A stretch of 64,000 bases of DNA, from positions 1 to 64,000 of the forward strand of contig NZ_JBHUEJ010000002.1 in the NCBI RefSeq assembly GCF_042680565.1, in the 5' to 3' direction. The notes beneath the pieces were generated by a model, which was not told the DNA's origin, did not search any database, and saw only the letters and a list, made by a program, of their open reading frames with translations. Positions 53,814 to 62,315 of this stretch are shown here, in pieces. A program made the translations under genes and the position numbers. The DNA is from Ottowia flava. Lineage in GTDB: Bacteria > Pseudomonadota > Gammaproteobacteria > Burkholderiales > Burkholderiaceae_C. Numbering within the stretch: the stretch's first letter is position 1; each line of letters opens with the position of its first letter.

Positions 53814-53917
53814 GGGCACACCCTGACTTCGGGAAACGTGGACAGCCACACAGTAGCACGCTTGCGCCCATTGCGCGCCCGTAAAACCCTTCGACATGGC
53901 TCGGGCATGATGGGGCC

Positions 53918-54769
53918 ATGTCCGGCTGGATCGACACCCATTGCCACCTCGACGCACCCGAATTCGCCACGGACGTCGACGCGGTGCGTGCCCGCGCCGC
54001 GCGCGAAGGCGTGGGCCTGTGCGTCATTCCGGCGGTGGAAGTGTCGGCGTTTGACGGCGCGCGGGCCCTGGCGCAGCGCCTGGGCGACGCCTACGCGCTG
54101 GGCACCCACCCGCTGTACGTGGCGCGGGCGCCCGACGACGCCATCGACCAGCTCGACCAGGCCTTGACCGACCATGCCGGCGACCCGCACCTGGTCGCGG
54201 TGGGCGAGATCGGCCTGGACTACTTCGTGCCGGAGCTGACGCAGGGGCCGCTGCGCGAACGGCAGGACGCCTTCTACCGCGCACAGCTGCGCCTGGCGCG
54301 AAAGCACGGCTTGCCGGTGATCCTGCACGTGCGCCGCTCGGTCGACCAGATCCTGAAGGGCCTGCGCGAGATCGAAGTGCCCGGCGGCATCGCCCACGCC
54401 TTCAACGGCAGCCGGCAGCAGGCGGACATCCTGGTCGGCATGGGCTTCAAGCTCGGCTTTGGCGGCGCCAGCACCTACGAGCGCGCCACGCGCCTGCGCG
54501 CGCTGGCGGCCGAGCTGCCGCCCGAAGCCATCGTCATGGAAACCGACGCGCCCGACATCCCGCCGCACTGGCTGTACGCCACGGCCGAGGCGCGCGCCGC
54601 CGGTCAGGCCCAGGGCCGTAACGAGCCGGGCGAGCTGCCGCGCATCGCGCAAGGCATCGCCGAGCTGCGCGGTGTGCCGCTGGCCGACTGGCTGGCGACG
54701 ACCACGGCCAACGCGCTGGCGGCGCTGCCGCGTTTGCGGGCGCTGCCGGCGGTGAAGCCCGATATTTAG
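53918..54769 (+). CDS. tatD: TatD-family metal-dependent hydrolase
   Basis: A 283-residue TIM-barrel hydrolase. The HxH metal motif is IDTHCHLDAPEF at the N-terminus, with VGEIGLDY, HVRRSVDQI, HAFNGS and the Asp in VMETDAPDIPPH as the remaining TatD ligand sites. TatD proteins have DNase or related phosphoesterase activity. It is a monocistronic plus-strand gene between minus-strand neighbours. Confidence 0.92.
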   Translation: MSGWIDTHCHLDAPEFATDVDAVRARAAREGVGLCVIPAVEVSAFDGARALAQRLGDAYALGTHPLYVARAPDDAIDQLDQALTDHAGDPHLVAVGEIGLDYFVPELTQGPLRERQDAFYRAQLRLARKHGLPVILHVRRSVDQILKGLREIEVPGGIAHAFNGSRQQADILVGMGFKLGFGGASTYERATRLRALAAELPPEAIVMETDAPDIPPHWLYATAEARAAGQAQGRNEPGELPRIAQGIAELRGVPLADWLATTTANALAALPRLRALPAVKPDI

Positions 54770-54784
54770 AAGAAATCGGACGCT

Positions 54785-54826
54785 GGCCCTACAGCCACTT
54801 GCGCAGACAGCTAGCAAAAAGGTAGC
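54785..54826 (+). repeat. GCTAT-hairpin repeat, copy 16
   Basis: GGCCCTACAGCCACTTGCGC, then hairpin GCTAGC-5 nt-GGTAGC (54810-54826). It lies between the tatD and sensor-kinase genes, which converge. Confidence 0.75.
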
Positions 54827-54853
54827 GAATACCTGCGCACCCAGAGCGCCGCG

Positions 54854-56824
54854 TCAGCCGTGCACCAGCGGCAACCACATGCGAAAGCGTGTGCCGCCCT
54901 CGGGCGTGTGCACCCAGTCGATGTGCGCGCCCAGCGCGTGCGCGCGGCTGCGCACGTTGGACAGGCCGCGCCGCGCGGGCGGCGTCTCGGCAGGTGAGGG
55001 CGGCTGGAAGGGGCGGCCGTTGTCGGTGATCGCCACTTCCACGCCCGGCGTGCCGGCGTCCTCCGCTTCGGCGGTGGCGACGGTGATGCGCGTGGCGCCG
55101 CTGTGTTTGATCACGTTGGTCAGCACCTCCTGAATGATGCGCAGAATGTGCAGCGCGCTGGCCGAATCCAGCCAAGGCAGCAGGGGCAGCTCGTTCACCT
55201 GCCAGTCCAGCGCCAGGCCGGCGCCTTCCAGCCGCGGACCCATGCGAAAGCGCAGGTTGGCCAGCAGGGTCAGCAGATCGGCGTCCACGGGCTCCAGTGA
55301 ATCGATCGAGATCTTCAGATCGTCAATGCATTCCTTGAGCACCTGCGCCAGGTCAACCCGGTCGGTATCGCCGTGTTCGACCACGCGCAGCGCGCTCATC
55401 AGGGACGAACCCACGCCGTCGTGCATGTCGCGCATCAGGCGCTGGCGCTCCTGCAGCAAGGTCTGCTCGCGCTCCACGCTGCGCAGGCGCGCGTGGGTTT
55501 CGGCCAGGATCTCTTCCTGCTCGGCCAGGCGGTCGATCAGCGTGGTGTTGGCGCGCTCGGCCACGTTCAGCGCGGTGTGGTAGCGGGTCATCGCGATCCA
55601 CAGGAACATCGTGAAAAGGCCGAGGTACACGTAGGGCGAGAGGTAGATGTGCTCAAGGTTTTCGTAGCGCTGCATCCCCAGGTCGTGAAAGCCGATCGGG
55701 AAGGACAGCACGATCCAGATGGCCAGCAGCATGCTCGGCCAGTCGCGCTGGCGCCACGCGCCCTGCACCGCCACGAACAGCACCAGCATCGACGGCGGGA
55801 TCAACCCCATGCGCACCAGCGGAAAGATGCCTTCCTGGCTGAGGCCCCATATCGGCAGCGCGACCAGGCAGATCACGCTCACGTACGCCGCCAGTGCCCA
55901 GCCCAGGCGCGGGCGCGGGCGACGCTGGATGCGCGACAGAAAGTAGAACGAGCACAGCGTGGACCCCAAAGTGCCCGCCAGCGTCAGCCACGAGAACCAT
56001 TCGTCCGCGACGCCGGTTGTTTCGTCGCCCACCAGGTACTGCAGCGTGCCCAGCATGTGGCAGACCGACATCAGAAAGAACAGCAGGTACATGGCATCGG
56101 CCCGCCGCCGGCCCAGCATCAGCCATACCACGAGCGCACCGACGCCCAGCACCAGGTAAGCGCCGCGGGCCACCGCCATCAGGTAGCGCTGCAGCAGGTG
56201 GCGCATGCGCCAACCGGGTGTCAGCGCTTCGGCATTGCCCGCCCAGACCGTGGACAGCGCACCGCCGATGCCCCGCTCACTGGCCATGCGCACATGCACC
56301 ACCGGGCTGGTACCAGGCGGATACCTGCCCGCCAGATCAATCCACACCGGGATGTTGAAGCCGTTCCACACCCGGCTGCCGCGCGCCTGCCACGCCACGA
56401 CCCCGTCCACGTAGATCGCTACTGTGCCCAGCGTGTGCCAGCGCGGGATGTACAGGCGCGAGCCCTGCGGCGTGGGCGTCAGCGCGGCGGCCGGCAGCGT
56501 CATGCGGTACCAGAGCACGTCCGGCGGCTCCAGCGAAGCGTCGCCGCTGCGTGCCAGTCCGCGCGGGCGGGCGTGCGGCAATTTCACCTCCTGCCAAGGC
56601 GTGGCCGCGCCCAGCACTGCGTCGTCCGCGTCGCTTAGCCGGTCGGGCGGAGCCCAGGCGGTGGAGGGCGATGGCCAGATCTCGGCCTGGGTCAGGTGAG
56701 CAGGCGCCGGGCCGACCGGCTCACTCGCGCAGGCGATCAGGCCCAGCAGCGCCAGGGCGACCAGCGCCAGTCGTGCCAACCACCAGGGCGACGCTCGTTG
56801 GGGTGCGGGGTGCGCGCTCGTCAC
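54854..56824 (-). CDS. Sensor histidine kinase (NarX/DesK type)
   Basis: A 656-residue kinase. The N-terminus carries a signal that ends LLGLIACASEP, matching a lipobox. A periplasmic beta-rich domain with YIPRWHTLGTVAIYVDG follows (7TMR-DISM extracellular type), then about seven helices (220-430). A coiled coil leads to the HisKA_3 H-box RLMRDMHDGVGSSLMSALR, and the ATPase shows EVLTNVIKHSGATRI and ITDNGRPFQP. It phosphorylates the regulator encoded immediately upstream. The GTG at 56824 was chosen (gap of 10 nt); a start at 56863 would overlap the regulator. Confidence 0.85.
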   Translation of the reverse strand: MTSAHPAPQRASPWWLARLALVALALLGLIACASEPVGPAPAHLTQAEIWPSPSTAWAPPDRLSDADDAVLGAATPWQEVKLPHARPRGLARSGDASLEPPDVLWYRMTLPAAALTPTPQGSRLYIPRWHTLGTVAIYVDGVVAWQARGSRVWNGFNIPVWIDLAGRYPPGTSPVVHVRMASERGIGGALSTVWAGNAEALTPGWRMRHLLQRYLMAVARGAYLVLGVGALVVWLMLGRRRADAMYLLFFLMSVCHMLGTLQYLVGDETTGVADEWFSWLTLAGTLGSTLCSFYFLSRIQRRPRPRLGWALAAYVSVICLVALPIWGLSQEGIFPLVRMGLIPPSMLVLFVAVQGAWRQRDWPSMLLAIWIVLSFPIGFHDLGMQRYENLEHIYLSPYVYLGLFTMFLWIAMTRYHTALNVAERANTTLIDRLAEQEEILAETHARLRSVEREQTLLQERQRLMRDMHDGVGSSLMSALRVVEHGDTDRVDLAQVLKECIDDLKISIDSLEPVDADLLTLLANLRFRMGPRLEGAGLALDWQVNELPLLPWLDSASALHILRIIQEVLTNVIKHSGATRITVATAEAEDAGTPGVEVAITDNGRPFQPPSPAETPPARRGLSNVRSRAHALGAHIDWVHTPEGGTRFRMWLPLVHG

Positions 56825-56834
56825 GCGTGCTTTC

Positions 56835-57545
56835 TTACAGCAGCCCTTGCCGCTCGCCCTCACGCACCGCCTGCGCGCGTGTGTTGACCTGCAGCTTGGC
56901 GTACAGGCGCCGCACGAAGGTGCGTACCGTGTGGCGCGACAGCGACAGCGCGCGCGCCACCTCTTCCAGTGTGTGGCCGCGCGAGACCAGGCGCAGCACC
57001 TCCACTTCGCGCGTCGACAGGGCGGTGTCGTCGGCGCCTTCCGAATTCCGCGCGGCGGTGGGCGATGGCGCGGCCGTCAGCGGCGTTGCGTGTCGCAGCA
57101 GCAGCTTGCGCGCCACCATCGGGCTGATCGGGCTGCCGCCCGCGGCGACCAGGCGGATTTCCTCCAGCACCTGGGCCGCGTTCACGTCCTTGAGCAGGTA
57201 GCCCATCGCGCCGGCCTGAATGGCGCGCAGCACGTGGTCCTCGTCGCCAAAGATCGTGCTGACCATCGCCGCTGCGTCGGGCCAGAGCCGGCGCGCGGCG
57301 CTTATGACGTCCAGACCCGATCCGTCCGGCAGGCCCAAATCGACCAGCAGCACGTCGGCCGGCGCGCCGCCCGCCCGCTCTAGCTCGGCCAGCGCTTCGT
57401 CGCGCGTGGCCACTGCCCACGACAGGCGCATGTCCGGCGTGGCATTGATGGCGTCGACCAGCGCGATGCGGCAGGCCAGGTCGTCTTCGACGATGGCGAC
57501 GCGCAATTGGTCCGGTTGGGGTGGGGGTGGAATGGGTTCGATCAC
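56835..57545 (-). CDS. NarL/LuxR-family response regulator
   Basis: A 236-residue regulator. The receiver domain (about 15-135) has its acidic pocket EDD at 20-22 and phosphoacceptor Asp69 (DVLLVDLGLPDGSG). The C-terminal LuxR-type HTH is LSTREVEVLRLVSRGHTLEEVARALSLSRHTVRTFVRRL. It precedes its kinase in one transcript. The GTG at 57545 was chosen (VIEPIPPPP); an ATG at 57581 would begin exactly at the palindrome. That palindrome (57581-57600) may be its own binding site. Confidence 0.88.
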   Translation of the reverse strand: MIEPIPPPPQPDQLRVAIVEDDLACRIALVDAINATPDMRLSWAVATRDEALAELERAGGAPADVLLVDLGLPDGSGLDVISAARRLWPDAAAMVSTIFGDEDHVLRAIQAGAMGYLLKDVNAAQVLEEIRLVAAGGSPISPMVARKLLLRHATPLTAAPSPTAARNSEGADDTALSTREVEVLRLVSRGHTLEEVARALSLSRHTVRTFVRRLYAKLQVNTRAQAVREGERQGLL

Positions 57546-57580
57546 ACCCGCTATCTTGCGACATCCGCGGCAAGAAATCA

Positions 57581-57600
57581 TGTCGCCCAAACGGGCGACA
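57581..57600. promoter_or_regulatory. 20-bp perfect palindrome upstream of the two-component system (site 1)
   Basis: TGTCGCCC-AAAC-GGGCGACA. It lies 36 nt before the response-regulator start and 218 nt before the divergent molybdopterin-domain gene. It is identical, base for base, to site 2 at 58871. Probable operator; the response regulator is the first candidate to bind it. Confidence 0.7.
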
Positions 57601-57818
57601 GACAAGAGTGAAGAAATGGCGTTCCATGTGCGAAAGAGGCGCGCGCCATGGCAATTCAGACAAAGCCGCGTTGCCAGCCGCTCCGTGGGGTTTATGGTCG
57701 GCTTGCACGGCGCTCGCGGCCGGTGCACGATTCGGCACGCGCCTGCCGTGTAAGGCGCTCTTCCACCGGCCGACCGCAGCGCGCGTCGGCATCTGCCACC
57801 CACCCCGTGCCGACCGAC

Positions 57819-58424
57819 ATGCCCAGCAAACGACTCTTTCTTCAAAGCGCCCTGGCCAGCGGTGCCCTAGCCTTCGGGGCCGACGTCGTTGCGGCGCCAA
57901 CCACTGGTGGCGCCGCGCCGACCAGCCCGGTCGTGCTCACCGTCAGTGGCCAGGTCGGCCGGCCGAACCGCTGCCCGTTGACCCCGGCGCTGGACCAGCT
58001 GATGGCCAAGTTCCAGCTGAAGTTCGACCGCGCACGCAGCTTCGACCTGGCCGCGCTGCACCGCCTGCCCGCGCGCCAGATTCGGCCCACGGTTGAATAT
58101 GACGCCCAGCCGCACCGTCTGCGCGGGCCATTGCTCAGCGACGTGCTGGGCGCCGCCGGCGCCCCCACCGCGCCCGACACCGCGCTCCTGCTGCGGGGCA
58201 TCGACGGCTATGCGCCCTCGCTGACGCTGGCCGAGGCACAGCGCCTGGGCATGATCGTCGCCACCCACCTCGACGGCCAGCCGTTGGCGATCGGTGGCCT
58301 CGGACCGCTGTGGGCCGTGGTCGACGCCGACCGCGTGCCCGACCTGGCTGCCAAGCCGCTGGCCGAACGCTTCGCCCTCTGCCCCTGGGGCCTGTACCAG
58401 ATCGGCGTCAACGAGCCGGGTTGA
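57819..58424 (+). CDS. Small exported molybdopterin-domain protein
   Basis: A 201-residue protein with an N-terminal export signal (SKRLFLQSALASGALAFGA, with a twin-arginine-like KR). The mature domain FDLAALHRLPARQIR, RGPLLSDVLGAAGA, GIDGYAPSLTL, DGQPLAIGGLGPLWAVV resembles the short Oxidored_molyb (sulfite-oxidase-like) family, which usually lacks a visible cofactor Cys; here a Cys occurs only in LCPWGLYQIG. A redox role is plausible but not established. It is divergent from the two-component system. Confidence 0.78.
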   Translation: MPSKRLFLQSALASGALAFGADVVAAPTTGGAAPTSPVVLTVSGQVGRPNRCPLTPALDQLMAKFQLKFDRARSFDLAALHRLPARQIRPTVEYDAQPHRLRGPLLSDVLGAAGAPTAPDTALLLRGIDGYAPSLTLAEAQRLGMIVATHLDGQPLAIGGLGPLWAVVDADRVPDLAAKPLAERFALCPWGLYQIGVNEPG

Positions 58425-58747
58425 GCGGCGGCGTGCTTCTGCACCCATCAGATTCGCTCATTTTTCAGGAGCTGCCAGCGTATAGGGAGTATGGGGTGGC
58501 GGCCATATTGACACAGATTCAACCGCCACCGACCAACGCCTCCTGAGGCGCGCCCTCTGGGCCGCCCTGGCTGCGGAGCCTGAGCCGCACTTTCGGCCCC
58601 CGGTGGCCGCCGTGTCGCTGCGCAAGCCACACCCACCTGCTCGTTCTCGGGTTTTGACTATTGCCCTGGAGGATTTGTTCAAAAAAATCAATACCGGCGT
58701 CGTAGCGTGCGCCGGCCTGATTCCGGCCGGCTAGAAATCGGTATCTT

Positions 58748-58780
58748 GCTGCATAAACGATAGCTGTCTGCGTAAATCAG
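58748..58780 (-). repeat. GCTAT-hairpin repeat, copy 17
   Basis: GCTGCATAAACGATAGC, then TGTCTGCGTA. It lies upstream of palindrome site 2. Confidence 0.65.
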
Positions 58781-58870
58781 CTATGGGAAAACGGCCAATT
58801 TGAACCACGCCGCAGGGGTGAACCTGACGGTCACTGAATTTGCGAGTTGACCGCCATGGCCAACATCCCG

Positions 58871-58890
58871 TGTCGCCCAAACGGGCGACA
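58871..58890. promoter_or_regulatory. 20-bp perfect palindrome upstream of the IPTL-CTERM gene (site 2)
   Basis: TGTCGCCC-AAAC-GGGCGACA, identical to site 1 at 57581; both are followed by A-T/G-ACAA. It lies 152 nt upstream of the IPTL-CTERM start. The shared operator suggests that the two-component system controls this surface protein. Confidence 0.7.
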
Positions 58891-58970
58891 TACAAATCTT
58901 GACCAATTCCGTAATCTGCTTGCGTTTTGACGCATCGCGCGCGCGTCTGTGCCGCCCGGCGACATCACTT

Positions 58971-58995
58971 TTGATAGCTGCCCGCGAATGACCAG
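58971..58995 (-). repeat. GCTAT-hairpin repeat, copy 18
   Basis: TTGATAGCTGCCCGCG; only the right half is clear. It lies 47 nt upstream of the IPTL-CTERM gene. Confidence 0.5.
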
Positions 58996-59041
58996 ACTGC
59001 GCTGCCGGATGTTTCTGCAGATTTTTACGATGGAGTTGATC

Positions 59042-60625
59042 ATGTCAATTCGCGCCTGCCTACCCGCCATGGGCCGCAGCCCCATGCTCATCGTCGCCCT
59101 GCTCGCCCTAGGCGCGCAAGCAGCCACCCGCACGGTGACCAACGGCAACGACAGCGGCGCTGGCAGCTTGCGCGCCACGCTGGCCAGCGCCCAGGCCGGC
59201 GACACCATCGTTTTTGCGCCAAGCGTCACCACGGTGCAACTGGCCGGGACCGAGTTGGTCGTCGACCGCGCCCTGACCGTGCAAGGCGCGGGCGTGACCA
59301 TCGACGCGGGTTACCGCAGCCGGGTGCTGCGCATTGCCGTAGGCAGCCAGGTGCGACTGGAAGGGCTGACCGTCACGGGCGGGGCTGTGGCGGGCAACGG
59401 TGGCTATGGCCAGGTCGGCGGCGCTGCCGACGGCGCGGGCGTATACAACAACGGGCACCTGACCTTGAAGGACGTGAGTGTGACGGCCAACACTGCGGGG
59501 GGTGGGGGCGCAGGGGACTCGTCGGGCGGCGGAGGCGCATTTGCCGGCAAAAACACTGCTGGCCAGTTCGTGTCTGGCACAGGAGGCACAGGAGGCTTCA
59601 TCGGCGGCGGTGCAGGTGGTCAAGCGGGCAGCGCAGGAGGTGGAGGCTCGGCGGGAGGTCGCGGTGGACCCGACGCAATTGGGCCTCTTGGCGGCGCGGG
59701 TGGTGCCGACAACGACACGTTCAGTGGTGGTGGTGGTGGTGGTGGATTCGGGGGCGGCGGTGGCGGCGGCGGCCACATTGGCAATGGATCTCACGGCGGG
59801 GCCGGCGGGGGCCAGAGCACGTCAAGTGGAGGCTCTGGCGACGTGAACGCCGGCGCCGGCGCGCCCACCAAAGGCGGCGGTGGCGGTGGATGGGCCGGCA
59901 GCGCCGACGACGCGCCGTCCGCCAGCGGTGGCGGTGGCGGTGGCGGTTTTATATGGAGTCTTTCTGGAGGCCAGGCCAGCGGCGGCATTTTCAACGCCGG
60001 TGGCGCCACGCTGGTGCTGATGAGCAGCACCAGCCTGCTGGGCAACCTGGGTGCGGGCGGCGGTGGGGTCGCAGGCGACGGTGGTCAAGGCGTGGGTGCG
60101 CTATGGAACGCGGGCACGCTGTACCAGGGGCCAAGCGTGGTCTTCCGTGACAACCAGGGCGCCAGCGGTGGGGCGGGCGGCGGCAGCAGCATTCCGACCC
60201 CGGAAAACGATGTGTTTCAGACCAGTAGCGCCACGACAGCCACCAGCTTCGCACTCACTGCGCAGGTGTCGGGCACAGGCAGTGTGTCTGCCACCTCAGG
60301 GCCGGCAGCGGTAACGGGTGGCATCACCGCCTGCAGCAACGCAGGCGGTGTGGCCTGCCAGGCTGGCTACAGCATCGGCGCAGCAGCAGCCGTCACCCTC
60401 ACAGCCACCGCGCCGGCGGGTCAAACCTTCACCGGCTGGAACGGTGATTGCAGCGACACGGAGCCCACCTGCACCGTCACTATGGACATGCCGCGCTTCG
60501 TCACCGCCACGTTTGCCGCTATGCCCGTGGCCGTGCCTACGCTGGGCCAATGGGGGCTGATGCTGCTGGGCCTGCTGGCCGCGGGCCTGGGCGGGCGCGG
60601 GCTGCGGCGTGCGCGGGATGTTTGA
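59042..60625 (+). CDS. Glycine-rich IPTL-CTERM surface/exported protein
   Basis: A 527-residue protein. Signal peptide (MLIVALLALGAQAA, near 20-33), then RTVTNGNDSGAGSLRATLAS and a beta-helix-like region (NGHLTLKDVSVTANTA). A long Gly/Ser-rich stretch follows (about 155-350). Near the end are Cys-repeat segments (TACSNAGGVACQAGYSIGA, GQTFTGWNGDC, TCTVTMDMPR). The C-terminus is the IPTL-CTERM signal: VPTLGQWG, a hydrophobic helix and RRARDV. Such tails are processed by an exosortase-like enzyme (none is in this window). GGAG lies 8 nt before the ATG at 59042. Confidence 0.88.
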   Translation: MSIRACLPAMGRSPMLIVALLALGAQAATRTVTNGNDSGAGSLRATLASAQAGDTIVFAPSVTTVQLAGTELVVDRALTVQGAGVTIDAGYRSRVLRIAVGSQVRLEGLTVTGGAVAGNGGYGQVGGAADGAGVYNNGHLTLKDVSVTANTAGGGGAGDSSGGGGAFAGKNTAGQFVSGTGGTGGFIGGGAGGQAGSAGGGGSAGGRGGPDAIGPLGGAGGADNDTFSGGGGGGGFGGGGGGGGHIGNGSHGGAGGGQSTSSGGSGDVNAGAGAPTKGGGGGGWAGSADDAPSASGGGGGGGFIWSLSGGQASGGIFNAGGATLVLMSSTSLLGNLGAGGGGVAGDGGQGVGALWNAGTLYQGPSVVFRDNQGASGGAGGGSSIPTPENDVFQTSSATTATSFALTAQVSGTGSVSATSGPAAVTGGITACSNAGGVACQAGYSIGAAAAVTLTATAPAGQTFTGWNGDCSDTEPTCTVTMDMPRFVTATFAAMPVAVPTLGQWGLMLLGLLAAGLGGRGLRRARDV

Positions 60626-60627
60626 TT

Positions 60628-60675
60628 GCTCACTTAACCATAGCTGCCAGCGCAATGTGCAGGCGGGCAAGAAGC
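60628..60675 (-). repeat. GCTAT-hairpin repeat, copy 19
   Basis: GCTCACTTAACCATAGC, then TGCCAGCGCAATGTGCAGG. It lies between the IPTL-CTERM and nitroreductase genes. Confidence 0.6.
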
Positions 60676-60705
60676 CAATTTCTTCATCAACCTGGGAGCG
60701 CCGAC

Positions 60706-61320
60706 ATGGACATGACCTCACCCACCGCGCCGCGCTTTCCGCTGTCCGACGCCGCCTTGCGGCAGCTGTTCTTGGATGCGCGCACGGTCAACGGCTTTCT
60801 GGACGAGCCGGTGCCGCAGGCGCTGCTGGAGCAGGTGTATGCGCTGGCGTGCATGGGGCCCACCTCGATGAACTGCCAGCCGGCGCGCTTCGTGATGCTG
60901 ACCACGCGCGCGGCGCGCGAGCGGCTGGAGCCCCTGCTGATGCCGGGCAACCGCGCCAAGACGGTGGCCGCGCCGGTGTGCGTGATCGTGGCGACCGACT
61001 CGCGTTTTTACGAGCACATACCGGAGATCTGGCACGACGCCAGCGCGCGCGACAGCCTGGCGGCCGACCCAGCGCTGTGCGAGGCGATGGCCGCGCGCAG
61101 CAGCACGCTGGGCGGCGCCTACCTGATGCTGGCCGCGCGCTCGCTGGGGCTGGACTGCGGGCCGATGAGCGGGTTTGACGCCGACGCGGTCAACGCCGAG
61201 TTCTTTCCCGACGGCCGCTGGCGTGCCAACTTCCTGGTGAACCTGGGGTACGGCGACCCGGCGTCGGTGTACCCGCGCAACCCACGCCTGCCGTTCGCCA
61301 CCGCCTGCCGGGTGCTGTAG
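60706..61320 (+). CDS. Nitroreductase-family protein (RutE-like)
   Basis: A 204-residue FMN-type oxidoreductase. LFLDARTVNGFLDEPVPQAL, ACMGPTSMNCQPARFVMLT and GNRAKTVAAPVCVIVATD match the RutE/HadB (malonic semialdehyde reductase) subgroup. The typical end with GYGDPASVYPRNPRLPF is also present. No rut pyrimidine genes are nearby, so it may act on another substrate. GGGAG lies upstream of the ATG. Confidence 0.87.
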   Translation: MDMTSPTAPRFPLSDAALRQLFLDARTVNGFLDEPVPQALLEQVYALACMGPTSMNCQPARFVMLTTRAARERLEPLLMPGNRAKTVAAPVCVIVATDSRFYEHIPEIWHDASARDSLAADPALCEAMAARSSTLGGAYLMLAARSLGLDCGPMSGFDADAVNAEFFPDGRWRANFLVNLGYGDPASVYPRNPRLPFATACRVL

Positions 61321-61373
61321 GGCGCGGCGAACCGGTTGACCTTGCAGTTCACCCTTCACTTCGAGGACTTGCC

Positions 61374-62315
61374 ATGACGGATCTGCCCAACATCATGCTG
61401 GCGGCCTTGCCCGCCTTCGCCCTGCTCATCGTGGTGGAGGCGTTCTACAGTGCCCGCCGCGGGCGCGGGCTGTACCGCACGCCCGACGCGCTGGCCAACG
61501 TCACGCTGGGGCTGGGCAACATGCTGATTGCCACACTGCTGGGCGGGCTGGTGCTGCTGGTGATGAGCTGGCTGTACCAGCACCGGCTGTTCACGCTGCC
61601 AACGGGGGCCTGGTGGGTGTGGGTGCTGTGCTTTTTTGCCGACGACTTCACCTATTACTGGTTTCACCGAGTGAGCCATGAATCGCGCTGGTTCTGGGCG
61701 TCGCACTCGGTGCACCACTCGTCGGACAAGTACAACTTCAGCGTGTCGCTGCGCCAGACCTGGACGGGCGTGCCGACGGGCAGCTTCCTGTTCTGGGCGT
61801 GGATGCCGCTGGTGGGCTTTCACCCGGCCATGGTGCTGTTCATGCAGTCGGTCAGCCTGATCTATCAGTTCTGGATTCACACCGAGGCCATCGACCGCCT
61901 GCCGCGCTGGTTCGAGGCGGTGTTCAACACCCCGTCGCACCACCGCGTGCACCACGGCAGCGACTTCGAGTACCTCGACCGCAACTACGCCGGCACGCTG
62001 ATCGTGTGGGACAAGCTGTTCGGCAGCTTCTACCCCGAAGGCGCTACGCCCCACTACGGCCTGACGCACCCGCTGACCACCGACAACCCGCTGCGCATCG
62101 CCTTCCACGAATGGGCGGGCATTGGCCGCGACCTGCGCCGCGCCCGCAGCCTGCGCGAGGTGCTGGGCACGCTGTTTGCGCCGCCCGGCTGGAGCGCCGA
62201 CGGCTCCAGCCTGACCACGCCGCAGATGCGCGCGCAGGCCGCGCGCCAGGCGGCAGCGCCGGCCACTTCGCGCGAGGGCGCGCCGATCACCGTTTCATCG
62301 CAGGAGGCACCATGA
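61374..62315 (+). CDS. Sterol desaturase/fatty acid hydroxylase family membrane protein
   Basis: A 313-residue protein with about four to five helices and the di-iron His motifs: HRVSHES (near 100), HSVHHSSDKYNFS (near 112) and HHRVHHGSDFEYLDRNYAG (near 190). It hydroxylates or desaturates a lipid in the membrane; the exact lipid is unknown. Its stop overlaps the serine hydrolase start (ATGA), so the two are co-translated. Confidence 0.9.
   Translation: MTDLPNIMLAALPAFALLIVVEAFYSARRGRGLYRTPDALANVTLGLGNMLIATLLGGLVLLVMSWLYQHRLFTLPTGAWWVWVLCFFADDFTYYWFHRVSHESRWFWASHSVHHSSDKYNFSVSLRQTWTGVPTGSFLFWAWMPLVGFHPAMVLFMQSVSLIYQFWIHTEAIDRLPRWFEAVFNTPSHHRVHHGSDFEYLDRNYAGTLIVWDKLFGSFYPEGATPHYGLTHPLTTDNPLRIAFHEWAGIGRDLRRARSLREVLGTLFAPPGWSADGSSLTTPQMRAQAARQAAAPATSREGAPITVSSQEAP

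Larger units (their letters stand above)
58425..59041. other. Regulatory/intergenic region before the IPTL-CTERM gene
   Basis: About 600 bp without a convincing gene; reading frames are short and Arg-rich. It holds repeat copy 17 (58748-58780), the palindrome site 2 (58871-58890) and repeat copy 18 (58971-58995). The promoter of the IPTL-CTERM gene must lie here, probably near site 2. Confidence 0.6.

Noticed and set aside
59500..60200. Repetitive GGT/GGC-rich stretch considered as a tandem or CRISPR-like array
   Set aside because: It has no constant repeat/spacer structure and reads in frame as the Gly-rich region of the IPTL-CTERM protein.
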